In this document: piece by piece, positions 9,905-23,074 of the stretch
Numbering within the stretch: the first letter of the stretch is position 1
Layout of the letters: every line of letters begins with the position of its first letter
Assembly (NCBI GenBank): GCA_009746045.1
Contig: RPFO01000154.1
Coordinates: 9,035,693-9,099,692, forward strand
Origin: Mesostigma viride
Taxonomy: Eukaryota > Streptophyta > Mesostigmatophyceae > Mesostigmatales > Mesostigmataceae
DNA: 64,000 bases
Reading direction: 5' to 3'
The notes under the pieces: model-generated
The model's database searches: none
What the model was told of the DNA's origin: nothing
What the model saw: only the letters and a program-made list of their open reading frames with translations
Position numbers and translations under genes: made by a program

Positions 9905-12430
9905 CCTCTGTGAACCCTTCCACCCTCAGTGAAGCCGGTCCCACTTCACAACCTGGGGATTGCTTAACCAGGCACAAGGTAGCTGGTCTGGAAGCACATC
10001 AGACCCAAGGCACCAACTTGTCTGCCAAGCCTCCCGCTCTGAGGTCACGATTGGCAGTCGCCTTGCAAGCATTACACAGGTCACATAAGCAACAAGCTGC
10101 TGTGGCCGAAGGGCTGGCAAAAGTCTTAGCTGTGTGCACTAGTCAGGACCCCTGGACCCTGGCAATAGACACTCAGGCACAGGTCAGTGTGATCAGTGCA
10201 CAAGCCATCCCTGGTCTTGAGATTGCACCTTCTCCTTGGGCACGGGTACGTGCAGGATTTCTCAGGCCAAAGCTCACTGGATGTAGTGGGACAAGTGTTG
10301 CTCCCTATACTTGGTATCCAGACGCCCTTCCAGGTGGTGGCAGGGTACTCTGGTAACACCTTGTTGGGGGAACCTTTTGTATCCTATCCTGGGGTGCTTA
10401 TCTCAGCCAATGAGCTCAGTATCACAGGGGTGGGTGCAGTTCCTCTGGACCACTTTAAAATCCCTCTCTCCAGTATTGTCCCTGGTATGGATGCTTTCAT
10501 CAAAGCAGTAAACACTCAATATGCACCAGGGGAGATCCCTGATCTGGACAAGTTAGTGCACAGCCAGTTCCTCCATCCGGCTCAGCCTTTGGGTAAGTGG
10601 GACATAGCCATGCACTTACCCCAACAAATCTCCCACGTCATACAAGAATGCAAAACACAAAAAGGATTTACCAAGTGGCTGATGGCCATTGTCCACCAAG
10701 CCAGGCAGGAACGGGTCCTGCCCATTGAACCCCCAAAACCCTCGATATAAACCTCCTGTCACCCCTTCATGGGAAGACTGTGCCAGAGGGAGCAAAGAAG
10801 CTCAGATTAAAATTTGTTCTCAAACAAAATTAACCACAAAAAGTGGGCTCCCCAATTTTCCATGCCAGACCATGTGTCACAGAATTAAAGGGGACATCCA
10901 CACTGCCAAAAGGGGAAACCTACACACCTGCATGGGCTGCAACAAACCTCACTCAGGATTATGCTCTCCCTGTTCCTCCACAACCTCAATGCAGGCCAAG
11001 ACTTTGTCTGAAAAGCCACTGATATGAAAAGGGCCTTCCTCAGTGGGGACCCAGAAAAGGCTGAATCTGTGTGGAAAGGGATCAAGGTGTACGTGCATGG
11101 TAGACACCCCAGCTGTGTGGAAACCTTACATTGATGAGCCCCACCTTATCATCAACATTGGGGTGGAAGGGCTTGTCAGTGCCCCCAAAATTTTCAGGGA
11201 CTCAGCAGAGGAGGTATATTCAGAAAGCTCAAGGCCACGTATGATGACCTGGACCCATGCTTTTTTGTTGTACCCACCCCCTCTGGACTGCTGTTCTTTG
11301 TCATGCAGTGGTAAAAATGCCAGGGTCAAAATTTGATGTTTGCACATATATTTTTTAATTCAAACTGGTTAAATAAGGACTTTTCTTGGTAACATGGACA
11401 TACATTGTGTGGCATGGAGATGACCGACTCATTTGTGGGCCTAGAGCTGAGGTGGAAAATTTTATTCAGCAGGTCCAGGAATCATATGAGATTGGCAAGC
11501 AGGTGGAATTGAGCACAACCCCTATCCAGTTTTATGGCATCATGTTGCAGCTGCACAAACAGCAGGATCAGTAGGTCTGCTCTCTCTCCCCTCCTGCAGA
11601 CTATATTCAAGATTGTCCAGATCTGCTGCAACACAATCACCTCCCCATGCACATGTGTGCCACTGTTCAGGGCAAACTGGGGTCAGGTGGTCAGCCATCT
11701 GTGGGGCTCCCAGCTTAGCTGTCATAAGCAGGGTCACCCATGATGTTCTACTAGTCAAAATCAAATGCAGTCAAATCAGGAAGTTGGTTCATGATTGCCC
11801 TCCCCTCATCCTCCATGGTCTGAATCTGATGGAAGACATTCACATCCACAGTGCATGTCATGGACAGCTCCATGGAGAGCAGAACAATCAATCAGATGGG
11901 GGCTAGGAAATCAGGGCTGTTTTTTCTCACCAACAGGTCAGATTACATGTCCCTCACTTCCTGGTATGTACAGCAGACTACACCGCAGAAAACCTGGCAG
12001 CAGCAACTCAGCTGAATGTCGTGCTGTGGTGTCTGCTGCATTGCATGCTCGCTCCCTGCAACACATGCTCACCTGGTTACAAACCCAGGCAGGCAGCACA
12101 TGCAATGTCATCTCACATCTCTATACTGACAGCTATTCTGTGATCAGTTTTCTAACCAAGAAATCTGTTTCTGCTGCTGTCCACACTGACCTGGATTGGG
12201 TGCATGATCCTCAAAAGGAGGCCACCTACTTTTCCAGCTGGCATATCATGTTGAAGATGAGGAAAACCCAGCAGATGCCTTAACCCAGCTGCGGCCGGAT
12301 GCTGCTGGACCACAATACCAGCTACTATTTGACAACATGAATGATTCCATATGGTATCAGAGTCAGTGTATGAATAAATGTATGGCTCTAGCTCAGACTG
12401 TGCATAACAGCCACACCCCCTCAACCACAG
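9905..12430 (+). pseudogene. Copia-like retrotransposon remnant (PR-RT-RNase H)
   Basis: Broken plus-strand frames read, in order: a retropepsin-like block with AIDTQAQVSVIS (about 10165-10200) and, one frame over, NTLLGEPFVSYPGVLIS (about 10350-10400); an RT block with MKRAFLSGDPEKAESVW (about 11020-11075); the RT active-site box WHGDDRLI (HGDD at 11413-11424); and copia-type RNase H with ECRAVVSAAL, HLYTDSYSVISFL and ENPADALTQL (about 12015-12290). It is related to the intact element at 30065-39830 because it has the same protease-before-RT order and the same HGDD box. It has many frameshifts and stops and no integrase is recognised upstream, so it is a dead, 5'-truncated copy. Confidence 0.8.
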
Positions 12431-13249
12431 CGATAGCTGCTGGGCGCCTTGTAAAATTCAACACATTTGCTGTGGGGGGTGGGTGCTGAACAGGTCATTT
12501 TCATATCCATCTTCAGCTTGAGGGCACAAGCCTTATGTTTTATACACTTTATTTAATGTGTACTCCAATAACTGGCCCCACCAGCCAGCTGTGTCCGCCT
12601 TATTTGATGTGCAATCCAACACCTGGCCAGAACAGCCAGCTGTAACCGACCTGGCCCAACCAGCCATGTTTATTTTGTACCCCTAATCAACTTAAAAACA
12701 ATAACAATAATGCTGGGGGTGCAGACCTGCATAATAAATAAAGAATAAAACAATACTGGAGTTAGTCTCCATGCTTTGCTGCAGACTAAGTCTCGAAGGC
12801 ATTGTGAATACAACGTGTATGAATAAGCCTTGTAAACCTACGTTGGTATGTTCAAATATAAATACCACGTGGGCTATGCAGATAGGACTGCTAGTCGAGT
12901 CACATACATTTCCCTAGATAGGTACGTTGGGTACTGGGGTACGTGACAGATGTCAGTACCCAGTATACGTAGTGTCCTGCCATTGGACGGTACTAGAGTA
13001 TCCTAGATAGGGAACGTACTGCAGAGTGGATTGATCTGTGATCACACGATGCTGTGACTAGACTGCTACCTGTCATCGTGCGGCCTCGGGCCAACGGTCT
13101 GCACCCAACGGTCACTGGCGGCGCACCCAGTGAGAGGAACGTGTTGATAAAGGGTAAACCTATTTTCTAATGAGCAAGCAATTCATTGCCAACGATATTC
13201 TGTGCTCTCAAGCATTATACTACGTCGCTCGTTTCTCATTCCTAACTGC
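12431..13249. other. Non-coding tail of copia remnant and junction to gypsy
   Basis: After the RNase H block comes a purine-rich tract GTGGGGGGTGGG (about 12472) that could be a polypurine tract before an LTR starting TGCTGAACAGG. At 12541-12650 a unit of about 50 bp occurs twice (TTTAATGTGTACTCCAATA and TTTGATGTGCAATCCAACA forms). No upstream partner LTR was found. No gene is seen up to the start of gypsy RT. Confidence 0.4.
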
Positions 13250-15897
13250 TGAATGCACACACACACGTGGACCGTTAAGGCCATGCCACATGCGGATGAT
13301 GTCTTGGATAAGATATCTCCTCATGTGAAGTTTGTGTCCTCGCTGGACCTGCGTACAATAGCGGCTTTCATCAGATGGCAGTTGCGCCGGAGGATCAGCG
13401 GAAGCTTGCATTCTGGGGGGCCAGCAATTCGTATGAGTGGGTGCGCATGCCATTAATTGGGCACCGCAACGCTAGTGCTGTTTTCCAACGAGCTATTGAC
13501 AAAGTGCTTGCAGGTCTTCCTTTCGCCGCTTGTTACATTGATGATGTAATCGTTTAGCGCGACATTTGAGGAGCACCTGGCGCACTTGGAGCAGGTTCGC
13601 CTGGCTCTCGAGGAGCGTAATATGCGGCTGCACCCTGAGAAGTGCAAGTTCGCACAGCGGACCCTCTCATTTCTTGGTCATCAGATTGTGCCGGGTGGCC
13701 GGACGCCTGATGCTGCCAAGGTCGAATCCATTGCGCAGCAGGCAGCCGTTCCCACGGATGTATCAGGGGTGCGGGAGTACTTGGGTTTGGCTGGCTATTA
13801 CCGAGGTTACATTGAGAACTTCAGCAGCAAGGTGAAGCCCTTGACCGAGTTACTCAAGAAGGGGTGCGTGTGGGCGTGGGGTCCCGCACAGCAACGCGCC
13901 ATCGAGACGATTCAGCAGGAGCTCACATCGGCACCGATTTTGCGCGCCCCTGACTATGCTTTGCCATTTGTGTTGTATACCAACTGGTCCAAGGTAGGAC
14001 TGGGTGCGGTCTTGGCGCAAAAGGATGGTGATGGGCGCGAGCATGTTATTGCTTATGCTAGTCGCAGCAACAACCCAGCGGAGTATAGCCGGTATTCTTC
14101 CTATGATCGAGGGGGAGGCACTGGCTGTGGTGTGGGCCATCAAGCACTTTCGCCCATATTTATTTGAGCGCGTGTTTACTCTGGTGACAGACCACCAGCC
14201 GCTTCAGTGGCTGATGACCAACACCAACCTGACGGGTAAGCTCGCCCGATGGGCCATGATTATCCAGGAGTACCACACGACCATTGTTGTGCATCGGGCC
14301 GGCAAGGACCATGTCAACGCCGATATGCTATCCCGATACGCTATGCCTACCACTGTTGACCACACTGGAGCCCGGGCCATGGGTGCCGAGGGCTCGTCTG
14401 GTTCTGTGGTCTTTGTGAACGCTGCTGGGTATGCGGCTAACGATGAGGAGGAGGCGTGGTGGCGCAGTGTCGAGTACTCTGTGGCGGACTTCGGCACCAG
14501 CGACGACCCGGTGCGGCCGTCGCCATTCACGCCATGCATCCGAAGCCGTGTGCGCTATGAAAGAGGGTAGGTCTCTGTCCTTTGACATTGACCCTTCTCT
14601 GCAGCAGCTGATCGCTGTGCAGGCTCTCTTACCGCGTAGATCTCTTGCTGATTGCTACACCGCTGACATCTGGCTCAGAGATGGTCGAGTTTTGGAGCAA
14701 GTGCAGGGTGCTGTCTTGACTCCTACTCCAGTCGATTGGACTCCCGCTCAGAAGGCGACGGAGTTGAATAGCTAGGGTGCAGCACAGGGCTGCAACCTAT
14801 GGTTGGGAATATGGGGCCCTGAACCAGTTTTGTACAAGCTGTTGGGCAAGCGTAGGGTGGTCGTCCCACCGCCTGACAAGCGCGCTGCTATAGTGCAGGC
14901 GTACCACGAGCGGTATGGTCACTTGGGTGGCAATCGCACGCTCAGCCTCGCCGTACGGACCAGCTATTGGTGGAATAACATGCGACACACGGTGGCCCAG
15001 GTCGTGCATGGCCAGCTGTGACAGTCCCGTGCGCTCGAACCAAGGCAGCCTGACTTTAGCGCAGATCATGGTGCCAAGGAGCTGATGTCGCTTCCCATCA
15101 AGGGCTTGTTTTATCGCTGGCACGTCGATCAGACTGTGCGGGCCGTTTCAGGAGAGCCCTGACGGCAACCTCTATGTCATGGTATGCGTGGAGAGCTTTA
15201 GCAAATGGGTTGAGTTGATCCCCATTGCTGACAAGCATGCCGCTACCACAGCGAAGCATTTTGCGGACATCATACATAACCAGGTTTGGGGCTCCCGCGG
15301 AGGTAGTCACGGACCAGGGTGGTGAGTTCAGGGGTGAGTTCCAGGAGTTGCTGGATGGATGTCTTATTGATCCCCGTCGCACTTCTCGGGAGCATCCTCA
15401 TCAGGCCAATGGTTTGGCTGAGAGATTGGTGCAGACCGTCAAGCAGGCGCCGGAGTCGGTGAAGCCCGCAGGTGCCGGAGTCGGCCAGGTGGGATCGCGA
15501 GTTGGCATGGATTGCCATGGGTTATCGCATGTCTCCCCAGGAGTCTCTCGCTACCTTCTCCCCGTATTTCCTTCTGTTCAGGCGTAATCCTCTTTTGCCT
15601 ACGGAGGCACAGGTTGCGCACCCCGAACCCATGGCCTTCGACAACGCTCAGCAATTTTTGGTTGAGGTGCTGGCCGGGGCAGAGACTTTTAAGAAGGTCA
15701 TGCCCATCGCGATGAACAACTTGTTCATTGCTCAGCACAGGGACTCACCTGCGCTACGCTCAGGGCCGGTGGGGCGCATACATGGCTCGCCAGCTGCGGT
15801 TTAGGCCAGGGCAGCAGTATGTTTTCCTGCGCACTCAGATGAAGAACACTTTGGATGTGGAGGCGGGGCCCACCATTTTGCGCATTGTGGCTATATA

Positions 15898-17605
15898 TTA
15901 ACCCCTAAATGGTCTGGCTGCCGATTTTCCGCCTAAAACTGAGTTACAGCCGACACGTCGGCCCCTTCTCGGGGGACCAAATGCCGCGAAAACTATTGAG
16001 AATTAGGAAAAGTTTAGCTGAGAAGATCGAAAGTTTATAATTTTCCTCACAGCATGGTACTAGGGTTTGCATACTTCTGACAAAGTTATAGAGGTGTTCT
16101 GGCCGGTCAAAGTACAAGGGGTCAGGGTACTTTTTCACGTAGAACGTGCATTCCGGAAAACGACGACCTGGCCATGGCGGCTTGCGCACACGCATGGCAT
16201 TTACGTTTTCGTTCGAATTTTCTGACCAAACTCAGGAAATTGATTTTATACGTCCTAAAGATGATACAGGCCAATTTTTGGTTCGCGGGAATGCCATTTG
16301 ATAGGTGTCGGCAGCGTTCTTGCTGGAAAAAACTGCGATCAGGCCGGACGATAGAAACGTTGACAGCAATAACTTTCCGGCGTATTTTAAAGGATATATC
16401 GGTTTCTTTGTACTTTTTATGATACATGGTAGTCGTAAACGTGCAAGGGTGGCCAGAAATCGCCGAATCCAGCGACCATGCTGCACAACTTTGGTGTGCC
16501 GAAATGCGCCATTTTGCGGCCACCGCCTGGGCCAAGGTAACGCCATCCATGCCTGGTAAAGCTGAGTCATCGTTTTCCAATCGATATTTGACGTTTATAT
16601 ATACGTTCTAGCTTGTGTAGCACATTCTTTCTTCATTATTCATGCTCTTTCTTGACCATGGCCTGGCCCCTTCCTAAAACACCATTCTTAGATGCTTCCC
16701 TCAGTCAGTTGACCTGCCATAGTGTGATGGTGATAAGTTTTAGAGGCTGTATGGGTTTGAATACCTCCATATATGTTTGTTATACATTTCCCACACACAT
16801 ATTGCATGAGTGTGAGGCAGTTGGCTGGTCTCTGTGGCATCATCAAGCATGTACCCGGTGAGTAGAAGCTTCCCATTGTCAGCATGTGCCACCAGGTGTG
16901 CTGGCCATCACCTGGCAAGCTATAGCAGCTTAGGCCTAGTTTATCCTTGCTAGGGCAAGCTGAAATAGGCTTAAAATCACTAGTTTGTTGGTGGCTGCCT
17001 CCTAGAATGCATGCCTTGCGTAGGGTATCCGTACTACGTTACCTACGTGCATGGACCAGGTGGCACCTGCACATAGGTGCCATGTAAGGGCAGTGTGATG
17101 ATGCAGTTATGTTTCCCCATCATTGTGGAAGGGAAATGTATGGTGTGGCATGGTTGGGGGACATTTTTAGTAGGTATTAGTAGGTAGTATGCCCACCCCT
17201 ACCCCCTTGGTTGCTTTTTACCAACGGTACCCCTATGGGCTGTACTGGGTGTAACTGCTGGTATACCCACCCAAATGATGACCCCAATGGCTCAAACTGT
17301 TCAGCAACTAATTGTTTATCATCCCTGAAGTGGTAGGTGCCTAGCTCTCACAACATAATTCAAAATGCACATTCTACCAAAAATGAAAACGCTCGTCTTG
17401 ACCCCCCTGACTTTGACGGCAGTTATACATGGCCTACCCTGCATATATGTAAGGTTATGATATACCAACCCGAAGGGCAACTCATGGACATGCTTGGCCC
17501 CCAAGGACAGCCATTGGATATGGGTGGGTTGGATGGCATCTGGTTTGCAAAATTGTGAAGTTACAGCCGATGCATCGGCAGTATTTCTGCCCATTTAGGG
17601 GTTAA
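15898..17605. mobile_element. Non-autonomous TTAA element with 15-bp terminal repeat
   Basis: The left end TTAACCCCTAAATGG (15898-15912) and the right end CCATTTAGGGGTTAA (17591-17605) are exact reverse complements. Close inside both ends is GTTACAGCCGA...TCGGC. The element splits the integrase C-terminal region of the gypsy pol, whose sequence resumes directly after the right TTAA. No transposase is recognised; the frame at 16122-16580 on minus resembles nothing I know and an overlapping plus frame is equally open. It is probably a deletion derivative mobilised in trans. Confidence 0.75.
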
Positions 17606-17729
17606 ACCATCGGGAGTGGCAATTTTCGAGGGCGCCGACGGGCGCTGTACGACTGACAACCTCAGCAATCTCAGTCCCTGCTTGCTGCCCAACTTGGTCC
17701 ACGACCTCCAACCGCACACGTCTCGCCCA

Positions 17730-17960
17730 GTCAAGGACGCCCAGTGTCAGGTTTGTCACCGGGTCGATCAGGCGGAGTCCATGTTATTGTGTGTCAGATC
17801 AGTGTAACTGTGGTTGGCACATGCAGTGTTTGCAGCCAGGGGTCAATACCAGCATTCCGGAGGGGGATTGGTTTTGTCCAGTGTGCACCGCTGCGCAGTT
17901 TACCTCCCGCAGCTTGACTGCGGTCACCGCTGCCCTTGTCTTGGTACGATCGCTGTCTTC
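17730..17960 (+). other. PHD finger at the gypsy integrase C-terminus (frameshifted)
   Basis: Continuous with the integrase C-terminal frame, CQVCHRVDQAESMLLC is followed after a short frameshift by CNCGWHMQCLQPGV and EGDWFCPVC. This is the C4HC3 spacing of a PHD finger. Many gypsy chromoviruses carry a chromodomain here; a PHD finger would be an alternative chromatin reader for targeting integration. The reading is from the motif pattern, across one frameshift. Confidence 0.7.
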
Positions 17961-17993
17961 GTGATGGGGCCGGTCGCCAGCGAGGGGGGGAAT

Positions 17994-18170
17994 TGATACA
18001 TATGGCAGTGACGACGTCTCCCAAAGATGTGGCAGCTGCATGTGCATGGGACCAGGCCAGGCATTTCAGCTTTATAGCTCACCTGGGGTTCCCAAAAGCT
18101 GAATGGCCAGGACATATAGTGATGCCGGAGATAGTTGCACGCAAACGCGACAGCTGTCACGTCCGTGAGC
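17994..18170 (+). repeat. Candidate gypsy 3' LTR start; dispersed repeat
   Basis: Starts TGATACATATGGCAGTGACG immediately after the polypurine tract of the gypsy remnant. About 140 bp are nearly identical to 40860-41030, where no gypsy is attached and a LINE fragment is inserted. Similarity ends after a GTCACGTCCGTGA motif. The true LTR end is not resolved. Confidence 0.5.
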
Positions 18171-18923
18171 TAGATAATCCGCACACAGCGAGGATACATT
18201 ATAGCGATGGCGGGTCGCTCAGTGCTGCCATGGATACGGTACATAGCCAAGAATGCTCGCGCAATATAGACAACTCGTGTGGGAAACACTAGCTTACGGA
18301 GACGTTTTAGCGCTCAGTGAAGCAGTTCAACGCCAGGGGGTTGTGGCATTACCCCCGGATACCAACGGTTCCAATGCTGGCCAGTCGACTCAACAAGATA
18401 CCATATCGGGCGAAGGGCACTGCCGGTACTCTTTTGTGTTGTGAATGTCCGACGTGTCGTAACAGACCCTAGCCAGGCTCGGGGTATGATTGCCGAAGGA
18501 CGCAATGCAGGAATTGCTGTGAAGCAGTTCGTTTGATAGCGATGCGATGCGTGGAAGTCGGTAAGCTAAGCACACACTTAATTTCATCTTGCATGCCAGT
18601 GCAGGCAATAGCTATGCGACAGGTCACTACGGGTGACAATGTCCAATTACCCAGAGGCCTCAATTGAGGCCTTTTGGCTCAATGGAGGCCTTTTTCACCA
18701 AGGTCACCTGGGGACGGTCATTTTGGCGGGAAGGACCGGTCCTATGGGTCGTCCGGCCCCAGTGGCGCGAATCTGGTTTATGTATGTGCTGAGCGTCCCG
18801 ACCCATTGGGGTCGACAGGGGTCGACGGTTACAAAAAGATATGTGAGGTGGAAAAGTACCTATTTTTGTGAAAAATTGTGGTTTTAACGCAATGAGAGCG
18901 TGCAATTTCGTGGACGTGCGGCC
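18171..18923. other. Non-coding junction and 5' flank of piggyBac-type gene
   Basis: No gene is recognised. A near-palindrome AGGCCTCAATTGAGGCCT lies at 18652-18670. A similar AGGCCTCAATTGCATGAGGCCT lies at about 29891-29912, just beyond the 3' end of the piggyBac-type gene, so the pair may mark the element's ends. A clean TTAA duplication was not found. Confidence 0.35.
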
Positions 18924-20024
18924 ATGGAGTCGTTCAGTAAAAACGACTGTGTGTCCACATTTGCACGAAATTTTGACGAGCCAGGGGCTCGTCGTGCAGA
19001 TAAATGGTCTGTGCAGCTGGCCCGACGGCTAAAAGTGTCGGAAGTCGATTTGCAGATTCACGGGACCATAATTAACGTGATTAGTGACAGTTCCGTCAAA
19101 GTGCGATGGGATGTAGATATAGTGATGAGAATGTGATTGCCACCCGGCTGCTGCTCCCATATGCTGGGCCAGCGACCGGCGGAACCGAGGGGGGGGATGT
19201 TGGGGCAGACGCCAATGAACGGGCACTGGCTATATTGCAGGAGTCTGATGAGGAACCTAAGGATGAGGAAGAGGGGTTTTCTGACCCAGATGACGACGGT
19301 TCCGACGATGAGCGCGCGCGCGCCCGAGCTCTGGGCGCGCTTATACACGACGGCCGATGGCGCAGACCCTCCCCCCGTCTTTATACCTCAATGGTCGACC
19401 ACGCCATGCAGCAACTGTCCGTCAAGATGAGCGCTCGGCATTGTACCCGGACAACTTCAACAAGCCGTCTCTCAACGGCTTTCCCAACGCCGCCACCTCC
19501 AGTGCTGGCGCGTTTAATTGTGCACTTCATGGTGCCGGGGATCGAGCAGTTTTGCAAGACCACGACTGCCGCTGGCCGGGAGAAGGGGTATGGCGATGAT
19601 TGGACTGTGACGGCGCCAGTTTTCTGGCAATTCATCGGCGTTCGGTGCCTCATGATGGCGTATCCTGCCGTAGGCGGCTACCGTGCGTACTGGGAGAAGG
19701 GAAAGGTCGTCGACTACAATTTCGGTCGTTTCATGACTCGCGCCCTCTTTGAGAAGCTTTCCTGGACCTTCGCTTTTCCTGCCCATGACGAGGGCTCGGA
19801 GAGCGACCTTTTTGCAGGCAAGAGGAGGTGGTATGACACTGTCAATGCCCACCTGGCGGAGCGAATTACCCCTGGCACGGTGGTCGTGTGCGACGAGTTG
19901 ATGATCACCTGGCTGGGCAAGGGCATGCCGGGGCTGATGGTGGTGGCCCGCCAGCCCAAGCCTATCGGGCGTGCATGAGCTGAAGACGGTGGGTGATGGC
20001 TGCTCCAAGCTTCTCCTGGGCATG

Positions 20025-20536
20025 TGTCAAGAATCCTGTCTTGAATATGCCCATTATGCTGACCGTGCAGAAATCTATAATACAGGCAATTGTATTCGAG
20101 CCCTAACAAATAGATATGCTCGGATAGTAGTACCTAAGTGGGATTCGTCCTATGTGAACGGACACTATGACTATGTGCCAAGTTGTACAATGGCACTAGG
20201 ACCGTTGGTCACTATCTTCACCAGATTATAGTATTGTGTCATGTGCATGTCATACCATGCCGTACCGAGTCATGCATGCGCATGCTCCATGTTCCAACAT
20301 ACCAGCTGTCGTTATCGACCCATTGTCGGCCCATGCGCATACCAGGGCCGCCGCCACCACTCACCTACCATAATTACCAATGTTCACGCTACCTTGAGGT
20401 AGCCATGGAATTAAGCCACACCATATGGACGTAATAAATAATTTTCCTGGCTCCTGACGCTTAAGTTGGCAATGATTCGTCACCTACAAATTATTAATTT
20501 ATTAAGTACCCATAATAATCACACATGCCTTTAACA
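20025..20536. mobile_element. Solo LTR, 512 bp
   Basis: Begins TGTCAAGAATCC and ends CCTTTAACA. It is flanked by the 5-bp duplication GCATG (20020-20024 and 20537-20541). Removing it and one GCATG joins the piggyBac coding sequence from GDGCSKLLLG to EMQEGKEHMKG. The internal region and second LTR were presumably lost by recombination. Confidence 0.85.
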
Positions 20537-21121
20537 GCATGGAGATGCAGGAGGGCAAGGAGCACATGAAGGGGAGGGAGTACAATGCGCAGACTGTGGG
20601 GCAACTCCACTGGCGTGGTACTTCGCCTTGTGAAGCACCTCTTCGGCACGGGCCGGGTGGTCATCGCTGACTCGTGGTTCGGCAGCGTGAAGACGGTGGC
20701 GGCGCTGAGGGAGCACGCCCTTTATGGCGTGCTGAACGTGAAGACTGGGCACCGCAACTTCCCATGCAAGGATGCCCTTTTTGCTGCATGGGCTGAAGCG
20801 CGCCGCGGGGACCACGTGGCCTACACCGCGACGACCACGCTGTCCGACGACACAACCATGAACATGTTTGCATGCGGCCACCAGTCCAAGCTGCCCTTGC
20901 TCTTGGCGGCATCCTGCTCCACCACCCTGCCCGGGAAGAACCAGGTGAAGAACTGGACCATGCACCTCAGATGGTGTGCTGCATATTAACATGACAACCG
21001 CGCAGCCCAAGGTGGCCGAGCTCTACTACCGCAGCTACATGGGGGTGATTGACCACCACAATGCCCTGCGCCAGGGCGGGGTTGCAATGTCTGACATCTG
21101 GGGTACCATGAACCTGACTCA

Positions 21122-21901
21122 TGTAACGACTAAAAATGATCATCAACATCATCCACAGTCCAATATGAAAGATCTTTTACCTGGGTTGCCTTCCTGAGTC
21201 GCAGAACTTCAAGTACCCGAGCAACGTTGAGATGGAAATTCCACAGCACGTGATTTAGGGAATCACAACCCCTTGTAGACACAAAGACAAGCTCGTGTAT
21301 AGACGGCCTCTGTGGAACTGAAGGTCGTCTATAGCCAAGGGGCTCTTATGGATTGGACAACAAAGCCAAGCTTTATTATACCATGGTGAATCAAAACCAA
21401 CGTAGCAACAATGGCGACCCCACGTCCTTGATATCGACGTGCTTGTCGAACTTGCTCCAACCTTAGCCTGAAGAGAACCAATCAGAACCATGGGATTCTA
21501 TACAAGATCTTCGTATCCATCCTAGTCACACAGAACAAAACAACACCACACACAGCCTGGCAGAATCTTTCCATGAGATCCTAAATCTGTCGTAAGCACT
21601 GAAGTCCCAAAGGAGCATTTAAGACTCAATAGTACCAACTAACAAACTACAACCCCACGTGGATCAGGCCACGACCAATGAGGGCTCCTATCAGTAGTAT
21701 CAGCCAACAAACTACAACCCTACGTGGATCAGGCCACGACCAATGAGGGTTCCTATCAGTTGGTTGACAAAGTATCAGCTCCAAGTACCGTCGTCTTAGA
21801 AACCTCATAACTTTCTCAATACTGATCCAAAAGTCCTCAAATAAAAGCCAAACATTCACAAAACAAAGGATGTAACAACAAAGTCATTTTTGCTTGTTAC
21901 A
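21122..21901 (-). repeat. LTR (3' in element orientation)
   Basis: A 780-bp LTR with TG...CA ends. It contains an internal tandem duplication of about 65 bp at roughly 21645-21770 (the CTACAACCC-CACGTGGATCAGG unit). It differs from the 28452 copy at about five positions. Confidence 0.9.
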
Positions 21902-22260
21902 TATCTCCCCCTCAAAACTGGACCTCCCAGGTCCAATAGCCAACTCTTGAAGGCAGAGGAACATTGAACAGAAATCCACCATCTCTTGGGAAAAGCAGAT
22001 GGGTTTTTACATCCCTGGAAACAGGGCCTCCTATCTCATAAACATCTAGTCACAGGTTTCTACAGCAGACAAGTCACTACCTTATCTACTATAAATCCAG
22101 ATAAACACATCTCATAATACAAGGTCTTCCATTCAGCATCCTGGAACCTGGAACTCTGGACTGGAACATCAGAACTGGACTGGAGCCCCCCCATCATCCA
22201 TCCTGGAATCCCCCCCTCACACCACAATCCAAAGCCCCCTTTCCTTCTCAGCCCTGTTCC

Positions 22261-23074
22261 TCACAGGCTATACCAATCCCCATTCAGGCCATCCTTGCCC
22301 TTGAGTCCACCCATGGGAAACTGCTCCACCATGTGGGCCAACTCTGGCCAGTCCCTGCTGACCTGCAACACCACGCAAGTCTCAGCAGCTCCTGCCACCA
22401 TCTGGGCAGCATAGCGAAGGCATGCCCCTGGATAGGAGAAGAGCACCACAGACTGACTCTCAGGGTCCATCACCCAAGTAGAGGACGTCTTGTGCCTGCT
22501 CACCCATGATCTGTACGCCCACCAGAACTGCAGAAAGGTCTTGACCACCGACCACTTAGCACCTATCAGAGGCACCAGCACCCTTAGTGGCGTCTGACGG
22601 ATCTTAAGTTCCACAGTGTACTTGGGCAACCCTGGATGGCAAAAGAGGTTAGAAGTCTCCAAAGGAAAACACCTTCTGGCAGAGCTGGAGGAAGAAGGAA
22701 CCAAATCAAAGGCACCCTTCTGAACTGAAAACTCCAACAGCTCCATGTAGGAAGCCTCTCCCATACTCACTGGCTGCAACTGAGTAAATGCCTCCTTCAA
22801 GGCCTCAGGTAAGGCTGCCAGCATGACCGGCCCCTCAGCAGGCCTCATGTCAATCTCAGGTCCTGGTGACAATGCATACATCCTACGCAGCAGATGAGCC
22901 ACAAAAAGGGGAGCCACTCTCATACAGGCTTGTGTGCAGCTGAGATAGGACCTCCTCCACATAGCCTTCAGAGCTCACCTCCCCCTCCTCTCTGTTGAGT
23001 GCAGCCAACGCCTTGGCCAAAGTCTCATAGTGGTCACAGGGGCCCGTGCAGTTCCTATGATCCACATAGGCCAC
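22261..23074 (-). CDS. Unrecognised overlapping ORFs in LTR-element interior
   Basis: Two overlapping minus-strand frames (22261-22962 and 22883-23074) lie near the 3' LTR. They probably belong together with one frameshift. The joined product would be about 290 residues and is not similar to anything I recognise. Position next to the polypurine tract would fit an envelope-like or other extra 3' ORF, but no signal peptide or membrane pattern supports that. Confidence 0.35.

Larger units (their letters stand above)
13250..17993 (+). pseudogene. Ty3/gypsy retrotransposon pol remnant with C-terminal PHD finger
   Basis: Several plus-strand frames together read as a gypsy pol: RT with FVSSLDLR, FHQMAVAPEDQRKLAFW and the active-site ACYIDDVIV (about 13530-13555), LEERNMRLHPEKCKFAQ, then RNase H with VLYTNWSKVGLGAVLAQKD, where the usual catalytic TDAS is TNWS. 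Integrase follows with HERYGHLGGNRT, a core remnant VTDQGGEFRGEF (about 15305-15340), HPHQANGLAERLVQTVK, and a C-terminal barrel (GPTILRIVAI...PSGVAIFEGADGR) split by the TTAA element at 15898-17605. Gag and protease are absent. Multiple frameshifts and the lost RNase H Asp mark it as dead. The 3' end has a GAGGGGGGG polypurine tract just before 17994. Confidence 0.85.

Noticed and set aside
16122-16580. 152-codon minus ORF in a TTAA element
   Set aside because: An overlapping plus frame is equally open, no motif is recognisable, and its composition is not gene-like.
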